The notes under the pieces were generated by a model. The model saw only the letters and a list, made by a program, of their open reading frames with translations, was not told the origin of the DNA and searched no databases. Position numbers and translations under genes: made by a program. Shown here piece after piece: positions 50,622 through 57,904 of a DNA stretch of 64,000 bases. This stretch comes from Paractinoplanes pyxinae (lineage in GTDB: Bacteria; Actinomycetota; Actinomycetes; Mycobacteriales; Micromonosporaceae). The DNA is taken from NCBI RefSeq assembly GCF_026626335.1, contig NZ_JAPNTZ010000016.1, positions 179,827-243,826 of the forward strand. The letters are read 5' to 3'. Each line of letters starts with the position of its first letter. Positions within the stretch are counted from its first letter, which is position 1.

Positions 50622-50795
50622 ATGATCATCGCAGTGATCGCCACCCTCGTACTGATAGGGGGCACAACCTGGTCTGCGCAGAACTACGGTCTGGCACGGA
50701 ATCGAGTCCTGAACCAGCGCATCACCGGGATGCTGCTGGTCGCGAGTGCGGTGACGCTTCTAGCCGAGATTGCCTATGCCGTCGTTGCTTTATGA
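50622..50795 (+). CDS. Two-helix mini membrane protein
   Basis: 57 residues from ATG 50622 (AGGTGA upstream). Two hydrophobic segments (I-I-A-V-I-A-T-L-V-L-I-G and M-L-L-V-A-S-A-V-T-L-L-A-E-I-A-Y-A-V-V-A-L) separated by a polar loop. No known family. It is divergent from the chemotaxis-receptor gene and 53 bp before a STAS gene. Confidence 0.5.
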   Translation: MIIAVIATLVLIGGTTWSAQNYGLARNRVLNQRITGMLLVASAVTLLAEIAYAVVAL

Positions 50796-50848
50796 CGTGA
50801 CGACTTGTCGACCTTGCTCACCGGGTAGCCGCAGTTGCGTCATGCGCG

Positions 50849-51211
50849 GTGATTCACCTGCTGGCTGTGAAAGGTCCACCGGTGGATGTCTCCGCGGTTG
50901 ACGCCAGTGCCCGGCTCGATGGGACCGTCGTGGTGTGCCCGCGCGGTGATCTTAATGCCGTCAGTGCCCTGCGGTTACGGCAAGTGCTTGTCCAAGCGAT
51001 CCGTCATCTCCGCCCGTCCCGGTTGATCGTTGACCTGCGAGGTGTCAGTGAACTTGACGCGGTCGATGTGGGTGCGATCGCTGCCGCTTGCGAGCTCGGC
51101 GATAGTTATCAGGTCGGGGTGTTTCTCGACGATGCCCCTTTCAGGGCCGTAACCGACCTTGCCGCTGCTGGTGTACCGCATCAACGTCTGCGCCGCCGCA
51201 GTCAGGGATGA
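50849..51211 (+). CDS. STAS-domain protein
   Basis: 120 residues from GTG 50849; GTG 50882 is an in-frame alternative with AAAGG upstream. STAS core V-V-V-C-P-R-G-D-L-N-A-V-S-A-L-R-L-R-Q, L-I-V-D-L-R-G-V-S-E-L-D-A-V-D-V-G-A-I, then V-G-V-F-L-D-D-A-P-F. The phospho-Ser position of SpoIIAA is occupied by a non-Ser residue here (D-A-V-D-V). Probably a degenerate antagonist. Convergent with another STAS gene 65 bp away. Confidence 0.72.
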   Translation: MIHLLAVKGPPVDVSAVDASARLDGTVVVCPRGDLNAVSALRLRQVLVQAIRHLRPSRLIVDLRGVSELDAVDVGAIAAACELGDSYQVGVFLDDAPFRAVTDLAAAGVPHQRLRRRSQG

Positions 51212-51276
51212 AGGATCAGAGTTTCGCCGCCTGGATCTCGTCGTCGACGGATCAAGTCGCCCGGGGCGCCGGCGTG

Positions 51277-51633
51277 CTACATGTCGGGTGGTTCACCGAT
51301 GCCCAAGTAGTCAACGAGGTCAACGATGCGGAGCACGTGGAGAACGAATGGGTGGACGTTCTCCATCCTGATCGTGATCCCGTGCTGTTCGGCATGCCGG
51401 TAGAGGGCGATGAGCGCCGTCATTCCGGTTGCGTCGAGGAACGTCATCTCGGCGGCGTCGATATCGATGTGACGAACCTGGTGGGCCTCGATCATTTTGA
51501 GCACAACGACGTGAAGGTGCGGCGCGCTGGCCATGTCTACTTCGCCTCGAACAGCGACCACAAGCTTCGCGCCATTGTGTGACTTTACCGCAACGAATAG
51601 TGGCGTCGAGGGTTCCTGGTGGGGATCGCTCAC
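51277..51633 (-). CDS. STAS-domain anti-sigma factor antagonist
   Basis: 118 residues from GTG 51633, with GGAAGG 7 nt upstream (the frame is open to 51657). STAS core: L-V-V-A-V-R-G-E-V-D-M-A-S-A-P-H-L, I-D-I-D-A-A-E-M-T-F-L-D-A-T-G-M-T-A-L, N-V-H-P-F-V-L-H-V-L-R-I-V-D-L. The residue aligned with SpoIIAA Ser58 is Thr (D-A-T-G), so phosphorylation remains possible. A GTTTA-N5-TAAAC dyad lies 111 bp upstream of the start, the first of four such sites. Confidence 0.85.
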   Translation of the reverse strand: MSDPHQEPSTPLFVAVKSHNGAKLVVAVRGEVDMASAPHLHVVVLKMIEAHQVRHIDIDAAEMTFLDATGMTALIALYRHAEQHGITIRMENVHPFVLHVLRIVDLVDYLGIGEPPDM

Positions 51634-51743
51634 GCAAACCCTTCCTGCCGAAGCCATGTCGCTTCCTGGCTAATTCGTAGCAACTCACAGCAAGCCGATG
51701 CAGGCTCGCAGCTGGTGCCCGCAGCTGCTGCGGACCGGCCCAA

Positions 51744-51758
51744 GTTTACGTCGTAAAC
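51744..51758. promoter_or_regulatory. GTTTA-N5-TAAAC operator, site i
   Basis: GTTTA-CGTCG-TAAAC, a perfect 5+5 dyad 111 bp upstream of the STAS gene start at 51633. It overlaps the nominal stop codon of the MscS-like frame and lies beyond that gene's probable hairpin terminator, so it more likely serves the STAS gene. Confidence 0.65.
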
Positions 51759-52609
51759 GGATGCGTGCGAACGGATCGAGCCGACACCCAGGCGGGTGCC
51801 GGCTCGATCGTTGCGCTGGGGTGTAAATAGGTGCCGGTGTTGCGGTCGATTGGCAGGGTGGCTTCCGTGGCCGGGTAGGCCTGCTGCGGTGCAACGGTGC
51901 CCGATCCGGTACCGGCCCGGTAACCGCTGGTGGCGCGGCCGGGCAGATTGGTGGCTTCGCGCTCGGCGGCGTTGAGCCAGGTCTCCCACCGGGGCTGCAT
52001 GGGCTTGATGGCGCCGCCGCCGACACCGACGATGAGCACACCGGCGATGATCGCCAGGACGGTGATCAGGATCGGGGTGGTGACGGTGGCGGCCACGCCG
52101 ATCTGGTTGCGGGCGGCGATGATGCCCAGGCCGAGGATGAACACCGCAGCAATGTTGGCCAGGAGCCTGCCGCAGGATAGTCCGCCGAGGCCGGCGGTGA
52201 TGAGGTCCTTGACGCCCTTGGCGATGGCCGAAGCGACCATGATGATGATGATCGCGACGAACGCCTGGGGCAGCCAGCGCACGACACCGGCGATAAGGTC
52301 GGAGACGGGTTGGGGCCCCGAATGCCGAAGGCGAGTTGCAAAGTGAACAGAAGTGTGGCGTAGTAGACCAGCTTCGCAACGATGTCACTGGCGTCGTACT
52401 TCGAGCGCTGCAGAGCGGTCTTGACCCCGGCGGCGCTCTACGAGCCAGTCGAACCCGACGCGCTCAAGGATTTTGTCGACGAGTCTGCGGACGGCTTTGG
52501 CGATGAGCCAGCCCACCAGCAGGATGACCGGAAACGCCAGCGCTTTCGGCAGGACCAGCAGGACGGAACGCAGCATGTCGCCGACGCCATCAGTAAACCG
52601 TTCCGACAT
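51746..52609 (-). pseudogene. MscS-type conserved-TM-helix membrane protein with two single-base frameshifts
   Basis: The N-terminal frame (52609 to about 52430) gives R-S-V-L-L-V-L-P-K-A-L-A-F-P-V-I-L-L-V-G-W-L-I-A-K-A-V. A second frame continues V-K-T-A-L-Q-R-S-K-Y-D-A-S-D-I-V-A-K-L-V-Y-Y-A to about 52310, and a third starts V-V-R-W-L-P-Q-A-F-V-A-I-I-I-I-M-V-A and runs to the end. Together they give the mechanosensitive-channel conserved TM-helix family with five helices. One extra C near 52427-52437 and one missing G at 52307-52309 explain both shifts. Likely role of an intact copy: envelope or osmotic stress. Sequencing error cannot be excluded. Confidence 0.78.
51774..51809. terminator. 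16-bp hairpin at the end of the MscS-like gene
   Basis: GATCGAGCCGACACCC (51774-51789) pairs with GGGTGCCGGCTCGATC (51794-51809), one G-T wobble, 4-nt loop. The present reading frame runs across it to 51746, but its strength and position suggest that it is the terminator of the leftward gene. Confidence 0.6.
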
Positions 52610-52752
52610 GAATAGTCCCCAGGTCTAGTAATCGGGGGAAATGCCAAGCCGCCTATACCCATCTGCGCCGCCGCCCAATACGCTTATCGGCCCGACCAGA
52701 AACATATTTCATCGATCTGTCCGAGATGTCACACCGGGCGATGTGGTTATCG

Positions 52753-52767
52753 GTTTAACACATAAAC
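52753..52767. promoter_or_regulatory. GTTTA-N5-TAAAC operator, site ii
   Basis: GTTTA-ACACA-TAAAC, a perfect dyad 144 bp upstream of the MscS-like gene start at 52609, in an A+T-rich intergenic stretch (52670-52810). No gene is visible in 52610-52916. Confidence 0.7.
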
Positions 52768-52916
52768 ACGCCGATATGACAAATGCGATGAACGACTTCT
52801 GAACCTTACGATTCGGGCATCGGCGCGCTCGGCGGAGTCTCGAACCTACCGGGCATCACCTGGTTGACCCCGCCGTAGATGACCAGGCTTCAGGTGGGTC
52901 GGCACAGGGTCGGATA

Positions 52917-52945
52917 GGGCCCCGGCGTTTCTTTCGCCGGGGCCC
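52917..52945. terminator. Perfect 11-bp hairpin ending the envelope-stress operon
   Basis: GGGCCCCGGCG (52917-52927) pairs with CGCCGGGGCCC (52935-52945) around a TTTCTTT loop. It lies 44 bp beyond the stop (52989) of the last gene of the leftward YihY-to-YtxH run. Confidence 0.8.
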
Positions 52946-52988
52946 CAACCGTGTCGAAGGCGATGCAGAGACGCGACTTGAGACGAGA

Positions 52989-53333
52989 TTACGCCGGTGG
53001 TTCGATGGTGGTGGTCGGTGCTGTCCGCGCTGGCGACGACCGGCGCCGCGTGGTGCGGTCTGACAGGTCCGGCGAGGCGCCGGACGATTCCGTGCCCGGC
53101 TGCTGCACATTGGTAGCCGCCGAGGTAGTTAATTCTGAGGTGTCGGCGTGCGACGCGGCCGAGTCGGTGGAAAGGCCGAGGCGATCCTTGGCTACCTGCT
53201 GGACTTCCACCACCGTGGGGTGGCCCTGGACTTTACGGGCTGCCGCGACGATCTGCTCGTACTTCTCGCGGCCGGCGCGGCTCCCGAGCACATAGCCGAC
53301 GGCCAGTCCGGCGGCAAACTTGAAAACTCTCAT
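52989..53333 (-). CDS. YtxH-like small membrane protein
   Basis: 114 residues from ATG 53333 (CAGGAG at about 9 nt). Starts M-R-V-F-K-F-A-A-G-L-A-V-G-Y-V-L-G-S-R-A-G-R-E-K-Y-E-Q-I, the short glycine-rich helix and R-A-G-R-E-K-Y motif typical of actinobacterial YtxH-like proteins, followed by a Ser/Thr-rich disordered tail. Last gene of the operon. Function unknown; Bacillus YtxH is a general stress protein. Confidence 0.82.
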   Translation of the reverse strand: MRVFKFAAGLAVGYVLGSRAGREKYEQIVAAARKVQGHPTVVEVQQVAKDRLGLSTDSAASHADTSELTTSAATNVQQPGTESSGASPDLSDRTTRRRSSPARTAPTTTIEPPA

Positions 53334-53367
53334 GCGGTATCGCTCCTGAAGTCGGAAGGTAACTGAT

Positions 53368-53640
53368 TCAGCCGGGCCACTGGCCGGTGGCTTTCTGCAC
53401 GCCCGCGGCGCCGGCCCGGTCAACGGCGGCTTTGACGACAGCGAAGATCGCGCCTTGCAGGGCGGCGGCGAGCAGAATCTCCGTCCAACCCCGGTCCTGG
53501 TCGGTGGCGTTGGGGGCGTCGTCGTCGTGCCCGGCGATCTTCCAGACCTGTTTGAAGATCAGCCCGGAGACCAAACCCGCGCCGGCGCCGAACAACAGCC
53601 CGACCGGCTTGTAGGCGATTTTTGCCGCCGTGCCGCTCAT
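53368..53640 (-). CDS. DUF4235 membrane protein
   Basis: 90 residues. Starts A-K-I-A-Y-K-P-V-G-L-L-F-G-A-G-A-G-L-V-S-G-L-I-F-K-Q-V-W-K, the DUF4235 signature, with a second hydrophobic helix near 55-75. Its ATG overlaps the end of the DUF3618 gene (ATGA), so translation is coupled. Unknown function; a usual partner of DUF3618 and holin-X proteins. Confidence 0.88.
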   Translation of the reverse strand: MSGTAAKIAYKPVGLLFGAGAGLVSGLIFKQVWKIAGHDDDAPNATDQDRGWTEILLAAALQGAIFAVVKAAVDRAGAAGVQKATGQWPG

Positions 53641-53996
53641 GCCCGCCTCCGGCGGACCACCACAACAACGGTGACGATGACCGCGGCGGCGGCCGCAACG
53701 ATCGCGGCCAGCGGCAACGGCCGGCGGATCGGTTCGGGCAGATCGGAATTGGCCAGCTGCTGCTTCGCCGTCGCTGCCTTCTCCGACACCACGCCGGCGG
53801 TCTGCGCCGCCTGATCCTTCAAACCGGCCAGCTTCTCCCGAGCAGTGTCGGTGGCGTCCCCGACCGCCTGCTTGGCGCGGGCCTTCACATCGGCCTTGGC
53901 CGCCAGCTGCTCCACCGTATCGCCGAGATCCGCGCGGGTCTGTTCGATCTCCGCACGCAGCTGCTGCGGATCGATGGGGGTTTGCGGGTCACTCAT
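53637..53996 (-). CDS. DUF3618 membrane protein
   Basis: 119 residues. N-terminal D-P-Q-Q-L-R-A-E-I-E-Q-T-R-A-D-L-G-D-T-V-E-Q-L-A-A-K-A-D-V is the DUF3618 signature; a long amphipathic Ala/Lys helix follows, then one membrane helix (about 96-115) and a basic R-R-R-R-A tail. Start and stop overlap both neighbours by 1-4 bases. Possibly a membrane-tethered structural protein. Confidence 0.88.
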   Translation of the reverse strand: MSDPQTPIDPQQLRAEIEQTRADLGDTVEQLAAKADVKARAKQAVGDATDTAREKLAGLKDQAAQTAGVVSEKAATAKQQLANSDLPEPIRRPLPLAAIVAAAAAVIVTVVVVVRRRRA

Positions 53997-54409
53997 CAGG
54001 AGCGTCCTTCCCGAACGGCGTTCTTCACGGTCTGCACATCAGCCTGCGCGCTCGCGACAGCGTCGCTGGGCACCGGCGGTACCGCAGCCTTCAACTTCTG
54101 CTTGCCCACCAGGGCGGCGACACCGGCGGCGGTCAGCACGACGACCAACACCACCAGCAGGGCCAGCCACAACGGCCAGACCAAGTCCAGCAACACCACC
54201 GCGAGGGCCAGCAGCAGGCCCAGTCCATAGAGGCCGAGGACCGCGGCGCCGCCGAACAGGCCACCACCGATCCCAGCCCGCTTACCCTTCTCCGCCAGCT
54301 CCAACTTCGCCAACGCCAGCTCGTCACGGACCAGCGTTGAGACCTGCGCCGCAGCCTGACTCACCAAGTCACCGGTCGACGCCGCATCACGAGGGGATTT
54401 ATCTGACAC
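53996..54409 (-). CDS. Actinobacterial holin-X (phage-holin family) protein
   Basis: 137 residues. S-T-L-V-R-D-E-L-A-L-A-K-L-E-L-A-E-K-G-K-R-A-G-I-G is the hallmark of the putative actinobacterial holin-X family (PF07332), followed by two membrane helices. Despite the name it is a chromosomal envelope protein, not a phage lysis gene. Followed by DUF3618 and DUF4235 with overlapping codons. Confidence 0.88.
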   Translation of the reverse strand: MSDKSPRDAASTGDLVSQAAAQVSTLVRDELALAKLELAEKGKRAGIGGGLFGGAAVLGLYGLGLLLALAVVLLDLVWPLWLALLVVLVVVLTAAGVAALVGKQKLKAAVPPVPSDAVASAQADVQTVKNAVREGRS

Positions 54410-54494
54410 GTTCCTTCATTCCTTTCGTTCTCACGCAACCGGATACGTACACGCCACGGACGGCTGACGCCGCTGCGTCGCGCTGCCGGCCTCA

Positions 54495-54674
54495 CTAGTC
54501 GGCGGTTTCGTCGTCGATCGCCGCGGTCCCGGCGTTTTTTTGAATCGAGGCGATCGTCTCCAGCGCCGAGCTCCTACGGGTGTAGGACTCGCTGGTCGCC
54601 ACGACCTGGCCGTTGCTGGCGACCAGGTTGAACCGGAACTGCCCGTTGCTGGTCTTCTTCACCACGAACTTCAC
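54495..54674 (-). CDS. DUF1508 (YegP-like) small protein
   Basis: 59 residues from GTG 54674 (GAGGAGG at 5 nt). K-F-V-V-K-K-T-S-N-G-Q-F-R-F-N-L-V-A, then N-G-Q-V-V-A-T-S-E-S-Y-T-R-R-S-S-A-L-E-T-I-A-S-I-Q-K-N-A is the DUF1508 repeat. Single-repeat form; function unknown. It lies 31 bp after the YihY gene and 85 bp before holin-X, inside the same leftward run. Confidence 0.85.
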   Translation of the reverse strand: MKFVVKKTSNGQFRFNLVASNGQVVATSESYTRRSSALETIASIQKNAGTAAIDDETAD

Positions 54675-54705
54675 CGCTGCCTCCTCGAAAGTGATTACTT
54701 AGTTG

Positions 54706-55770
54706 TCAACTGGTGCTCAGCCCCTGCTCACTACCGGGCTTGATCTTGCGGTCATCGCGCAGCTCGAGGAACGGCTCATCGGTCGGGTCATGGCCGGCGG
54801 CGATGGCCCGGCCGCGCTGCAATTCAGCGTCGAGTTCGGCGCCGAGCAGGACCGCGATGTTGGTGATCCACATCCAGACCAGGAACGCAACCACGCCACC
54901 GATAGCGCCGTAGGTCTTGTTGTAATTGGCGAAGTTGGCCAGATAGACCGCGAACCCGACCGAGGCCAGGATCCACAACAGGACGGCGAACAGGCCGCCG
55001 GGGCTGACCCACCGGAATCCGCCCGTTCTGGCGTTGGGCGAGGCGTAATAGAGGATGGCGAACATCAGGCTGACCAGGATTAGCAGGACCGGCCACTTGG
55101 CGATGTTCCAGGTCGTCACTGCCGCCGAACCGAGCCCGATCGTGTCACCGACGACCTTCGCCAGATCCCCGGTGAAGATGACGATCGCGGCCGAGACGAC
55201 CAGCATCAGACCGACCACGGCGGTCACCGCGACACGGATGGGCAGGGTCTTCCAGATCGGCCGGCCCTCCGGTACGTCATACACGGCGTTGGAAGCGCGC
55301 ATGAACGCTGCGGTGTACCCGGACGCGGACCAGAACGCGGCCACGATACCGATGACCGCGGCGATCCCGGCAGCACCAGGATCCTTCACCTGGTCCAACA
55401 CAGTGGCGACCAAGTTCTGCAGTTGCTCGTTCGGGGCGATCTCGCCGACCGCGTCTTTCACGGTTTGCTGGCCGTCGTTGCCGAGCATGCCCAGCAGCGA
55501 CACGATCACCAGCAACCCAGGGAAGATCGACAACACGCCGTAGTAGGTGAGAGCAGCGGCCCAGTCCGACAGGTTGTCCTGGGAGAACTGCTTGAAAGTG
55601 CGCTTCAGCGCCGCGAACAGGCCCTTGCCCTTGAGCTCAGCAGGGTTGTCCGGGCCGGCGTCCGGTGCCGGCGCGGACAGGTCGTACGGCTTGTCGTCAC
55701 CGGTCCGGGTCGTGGCGACCGCATCGATGTCAGTACCATCCCCACCGGTGCGCTTGTGGTCAGCGCTCAT
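54706..55770 (-). CDS. YihY/BrkB family inner-membrane protein
   Basis: 354 residues from ATG 55770 (GGAGG at 5 nt). A hydrophilic N-terminal ~65 residues, then six membrane helices with the family motifs D-N-L-S-D-W-A-A-A-L-T-Y-Y-G-V-L-S-I-F-P (residue 70 onward), W-S-A-S-G-Y-T-A-A-F-M-R-A-S-N-A-V-Y, P-G-G-L-F-A-V-L-L-W and G-A-I-G-G-V-V-A-F-L-V-W-M-W. Transport function is unproven. First gene of the envelope-stress operon; a GTTTA-N5-TAAAC dyad lies 92 bp upstream. Confidence 0.9.
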   Translation of the reverse strand: MSADHKRTGGDGTDIDAVATTRTGDDKPYDLSAPAPDAGPDNPAELKGKGLFAALKRTFKQFSQDNLSDWAAALTYYGVLSIFPGLLVIVSLLGMLGNDGQQTVKDAVGEIAPNEQLQNLVATVLDQVKDPGAAGIAAVIGIVAAFWSASGYTAAFMRASNAVYDVPEGRPIWKTLPIRVAVTAVVGLMLVVSAAIVIFTGDLAKVVGDTIGLGSAAVTTWNIAKWPVLLILVSLMFAILYYASPNARTGGFRWVSPGGLFAVLLWILASVGFAVYLANFANYNKTYGAIGGVVAFLVWMWITNIAVLLGAELDAELQRGRAIAAGHDPTDEPFLELRDDRKIKPGSEQGLSTS

Positions 55771-55861
55771 ACCTGCCTCCTGCAAAGTCATAGTGCGATC
55801 GGTGCAATCCCCACCTGGTAAGTTTTTCAATCCACTCTGACTGCATCTTTCACCACTTTTT

Positions 55862-55876
55862 GTTTATGCGCTAAAC
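55862..55876. promoter_or_regulatory. GTTTA-N5-TAAAC operator, site iii
   Basis: GTTTA-TGCGC-TAAAC, a perfect dyad between divergent genes: 92 bp upstream of the YihY start (55770) and 150 bp upstream of the TetR start (56026). The gap is A+T-rich (55835-55900). Confidence 0.72.
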
Positions 55877-56025
55877 CAGTAAGTGAAGTGTTTTCACGAA
55901 GACGGTTTTGCGGTGATGACGGCATCGCTTCCAGTCTGACTGACTCCTCCCGGTCCACGCGGCACCGTCATCTATGACACGCTTGCGAGGTATGCGACCG
56001 CCCACAGCAACGAATAGGAGGCGTG

Positions 56026-56793
56026 ATGGTCGAGGATCCAGACACTCCACAAGCGCGTGGCGACATGGCCGCGGCTATCCCGGCCGGCGGCCCCGGCTCA
56101 GGCCGCGCCGGTTTGGACCAACGGCGGATCATCGGCGCGGCGGTGCAGTTCATCGACCAGAACGGCCTGCGGATGCTGACCATGCAACGCCTCGGCGCCT
56201 ACCTCGGCGTCGAGGGCATGGCCCTCTACCGGTATGTCCCTGGCCGGGAGGCCCTGCTTGACGGGGTGGTGGAGTCCGTGGTCGACGAGCTGTTCGGTGA
56301 CCCGGACGTGCACCTGGAAGCCCACGCCGGGTGGGTGGACTACCTGCAACGACTGGCCCACGGGCTGCGCCGCATCGCTCTGGCCCACCCCGAAGTGTTT
56401 CCGCTGGTCGCTACCCGTCCGCCCGCTGCGCCGTGGGTACGGCCACCGCTGCGGAGTCTGCGTTGGATCGAATCGATGCTCGAGGTGATGACCGAGGCCG
56501 GGTTCACCGATGAGAACGCCGCCGCGGTCTACCGGGCGTTCAGTAGCTTCCTGCTCGGCTACCTGCTTCTGGAGGTCTCCGCCCGCGGCGTCGAAACCGG
56601 CCCGGTCGAGGAACCCGACGTCTCACCCGTAGAGGATCTGAGCAGCTACCCAATCCTGCAACGCCTCGAGCCGCACCTATCCATCGACGTCGCCGCCCAA
56701 GATTTTGAAGAGGCCCTGGAAGCGCTTCTGGACCGGGTGGCATTACTGCTGCCGCGTCGCCGTCGACCCCCACGCCTGACCGAGGACAAGTAA
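56026..56793 (+). CDS. TetR/AcrR-family regulator (TetR_C type)
   Basis: 255 residues from ATG 56026 (AGGAGG 4 nt upstream; GTG 56023 is too close to it). Helix-turn-helix at about residues 27-75: I-I-G-A-A-V-Q-F-I-D-Q-N-G, L-T-M-Q-R-L-G-A-Y-L-G-V-E-G-M-A-L-Y-R-Y-V-P-G-R-E-A-L-L. The C-terminal domain resembles that of true TetR proteins (W-V-D-Y-L-Q-R-L-A-H-G-L-R, F-S-S-F-L-L-G-Y-L-L-L-E). Effector unknown. It is flanked by two GTTTA-N5-TAAAC dyads (55862 and 56830), making it the prime candidate to bind them. Confidence 0.9.
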   Translation: MVEDPDTPQARGDMAAAIPAGGPGSGRAGLDQRRIIGAAVQFIDQNGLRMLTMQRLGAYLGVEGMALYRYVPGREALLDGVVESVVDELFGDPDVHLEAHAGWVDYLQRLAHGLRRIALAHPEVFPLVATRPPAAPWVRPPLRSLRWIESMLEVMTEAGFTDENAAAVYRAFSSFLLGYLLLEVSARGVETGPVEEPDVSPVEDLSSYPILQRLEPHLSIDVAAQDFEEALEALLDRVALLLPRRRRPPRLTEDK

Positions 56794-56829
56794 AGCTCCC
56801 GTCCGGCTGACAGCTGATTCACATGGCTG

Positions 56830-56844
56830 GTTTATGTCCTAAAC
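56830..56844. promoter_or_regulatory. GTTTA-N5-TAAAC operator, site iv
   Basis: GTTTA-TGTCC-TAAAC, a perfect dyad 36 bp after the TetR stop and 124 bp upstream of the PRC-DUF2382 start. GGTTT-N15-GGGCAC here also resembles a SigF/SigB-type promoter, but the other three sites lack the second half. Confidence 0.72.
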
Positions 56845-56967
56845 GAGCGGGCACCTTCGCGTTGTCAAGCGATTCCAGCAGGCCCACCTGAGCGCTGCAA
56901 CTCATCACAATCTGCACAGGCTCAGGTGTGGTGGCTGTCCGCTGCCCTCTCTCCAGAAGGACTTGCC

Positions 56968-57795
56968 GTGACCACCCAGAACGACATCGACCAGCTCACC
57001 GGCACCGACGTCTACGACACCGACGGCGACAAGATCGGCTCAGTCGGCCAGGTCTTCCTCAACGCCGACAGCGGCGACCCGGAATGGGTCACTGTCAAGA
57101 CCGGCCTGTTCGGCACCAAGGAGACCTTCATCCCACTGGGCAATGCCACGGTCGCCAACGACCGGGTCACCGTCGCCTACACCAAAGACCACGTCAAGGA
57201 CGCCCCGCGCATCGATGCCGACGGGCCCCTGTCCTACGCCGAGGAAGAAGAGCTATACGCCTTCTACGCCCTGGAAACTTCTGGGAGCCCGGCCGGTGGC
57301 TATCAGGATGACGGCAGCTACCAGACCAGTTCCTCCACCTATGGCGCCGACGGCCCGGACTACCAGGACCGCGGGTCGGATTACCAGGACCGCGACACCC
57401 ATGACCGTGCGGACGATGGTGGCGCGATGACCCGCTCCGAGGAGCGGCTGGTCACCGACACCCGCACCGAGCAGGCCGGTAAGGCCCGGCTGCGTAAATA
57501 CGTCGTCACCGAACAGCAGCAGGTCACCGTGCCCGTCTCACATGAAGAAGTGCGCCTGGAACGCGAGCCGATCACCGACGCCAACGCCGGCGACGCCTTC
57601 GACGGCCCGGACATCAGTGAGGCCGAGCACGCGGTCACCCTGCACGCCGAGCGGCCGGTCGTCGACACCGAGACGGTGCCGGTCGAGCGGGTCCGCCTCG
57701 GCAAGCAGACGGTCCACGACGAGGAAACCGTCTCCGGTGAGGTCCGCAAGGAGCAGATCGAGTTCGACGGTCCCGAAGGCAGCGACCGCCGCTGA
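56968..57795 (+). CDS. PRC-barrel-DUF2382 stress protein
   Basis: 275 residues from GTG 56968 (AAGGA at 6 nt). N-terminal PRC-barrel (D-V-Y-D-T-D-G-D-K-I-G-S-V-G-Q-V-F, W-V-T-V-K-T-G-L-F-G-T-K-E-T-F-I-P-L), an acidic linker with Y-Q-D-x-G-S-D/Y-Q-D-R repeats, then DUF2382 (T-R-S-E-E-R-L, R-K-Y-V-V-T-E-Q-Q-Q-V-T-V-P-V-S-H-E-E-V-R-L-E-R-E-P, second half E-T-V-P-V-E-R-V-R-L). This architecture is common in general-stress regulons; molecular role unknown. Rightward, after the TetR gene, with dyad iv in front. Confidence 0.92.
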   Translation: MTTQNDIDQLTGTDVYDTDGDKIGSVGQVFLNADSGDPEWVTVKTGLFGTKETFIPLGNATVANDRVTVAYTKDHVKDAPRIDADGPLSYAEEEELYAFYALETSGSPAGGYQDDGSYQTSSSTYGADGPDYQDRGSDYQDRDTHDRADDGGAMTRSEERLVTDTRTEQAGKARLRKYVVTEQQQVTVPVSHEEVRLEREPITDANAGDAFDGPDISEAEHAVTLHAERPVVDTETVPVERVRLGKQTVHDEETVSGEVRKEQIEFDGPEGSDRR

Positions 57796-57904
57796 CCCGG
57801 CCCTAGTCATGCTCGGCGTCACGCAAGACAGCGCCGGCGAACGCCGAGCACGATCGACTGCACACCATCTCGCTCGCCTGGGTTCCGAGTTCGACGGAGG
57901 CATC

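Noticed and set aside
53996..54409. Holin-X gene as evidence of a prophage
   Set aside because: The family is a chromosomal actinobacterial membrane protein regularly linked to DUF3618/DUF4235; no other phage gene is present.
56830..56858. Reading the GTTTA dyads as SigB/SigF promoters (GTTT-N15-GGGTA)
   Set aside because: Site iv gives GGTTT-N15-GGGCAC, but sites i, ii and iii have no GGGTA-like element at that distance in gene direction, while the dyad symmetry is perfect in all four.
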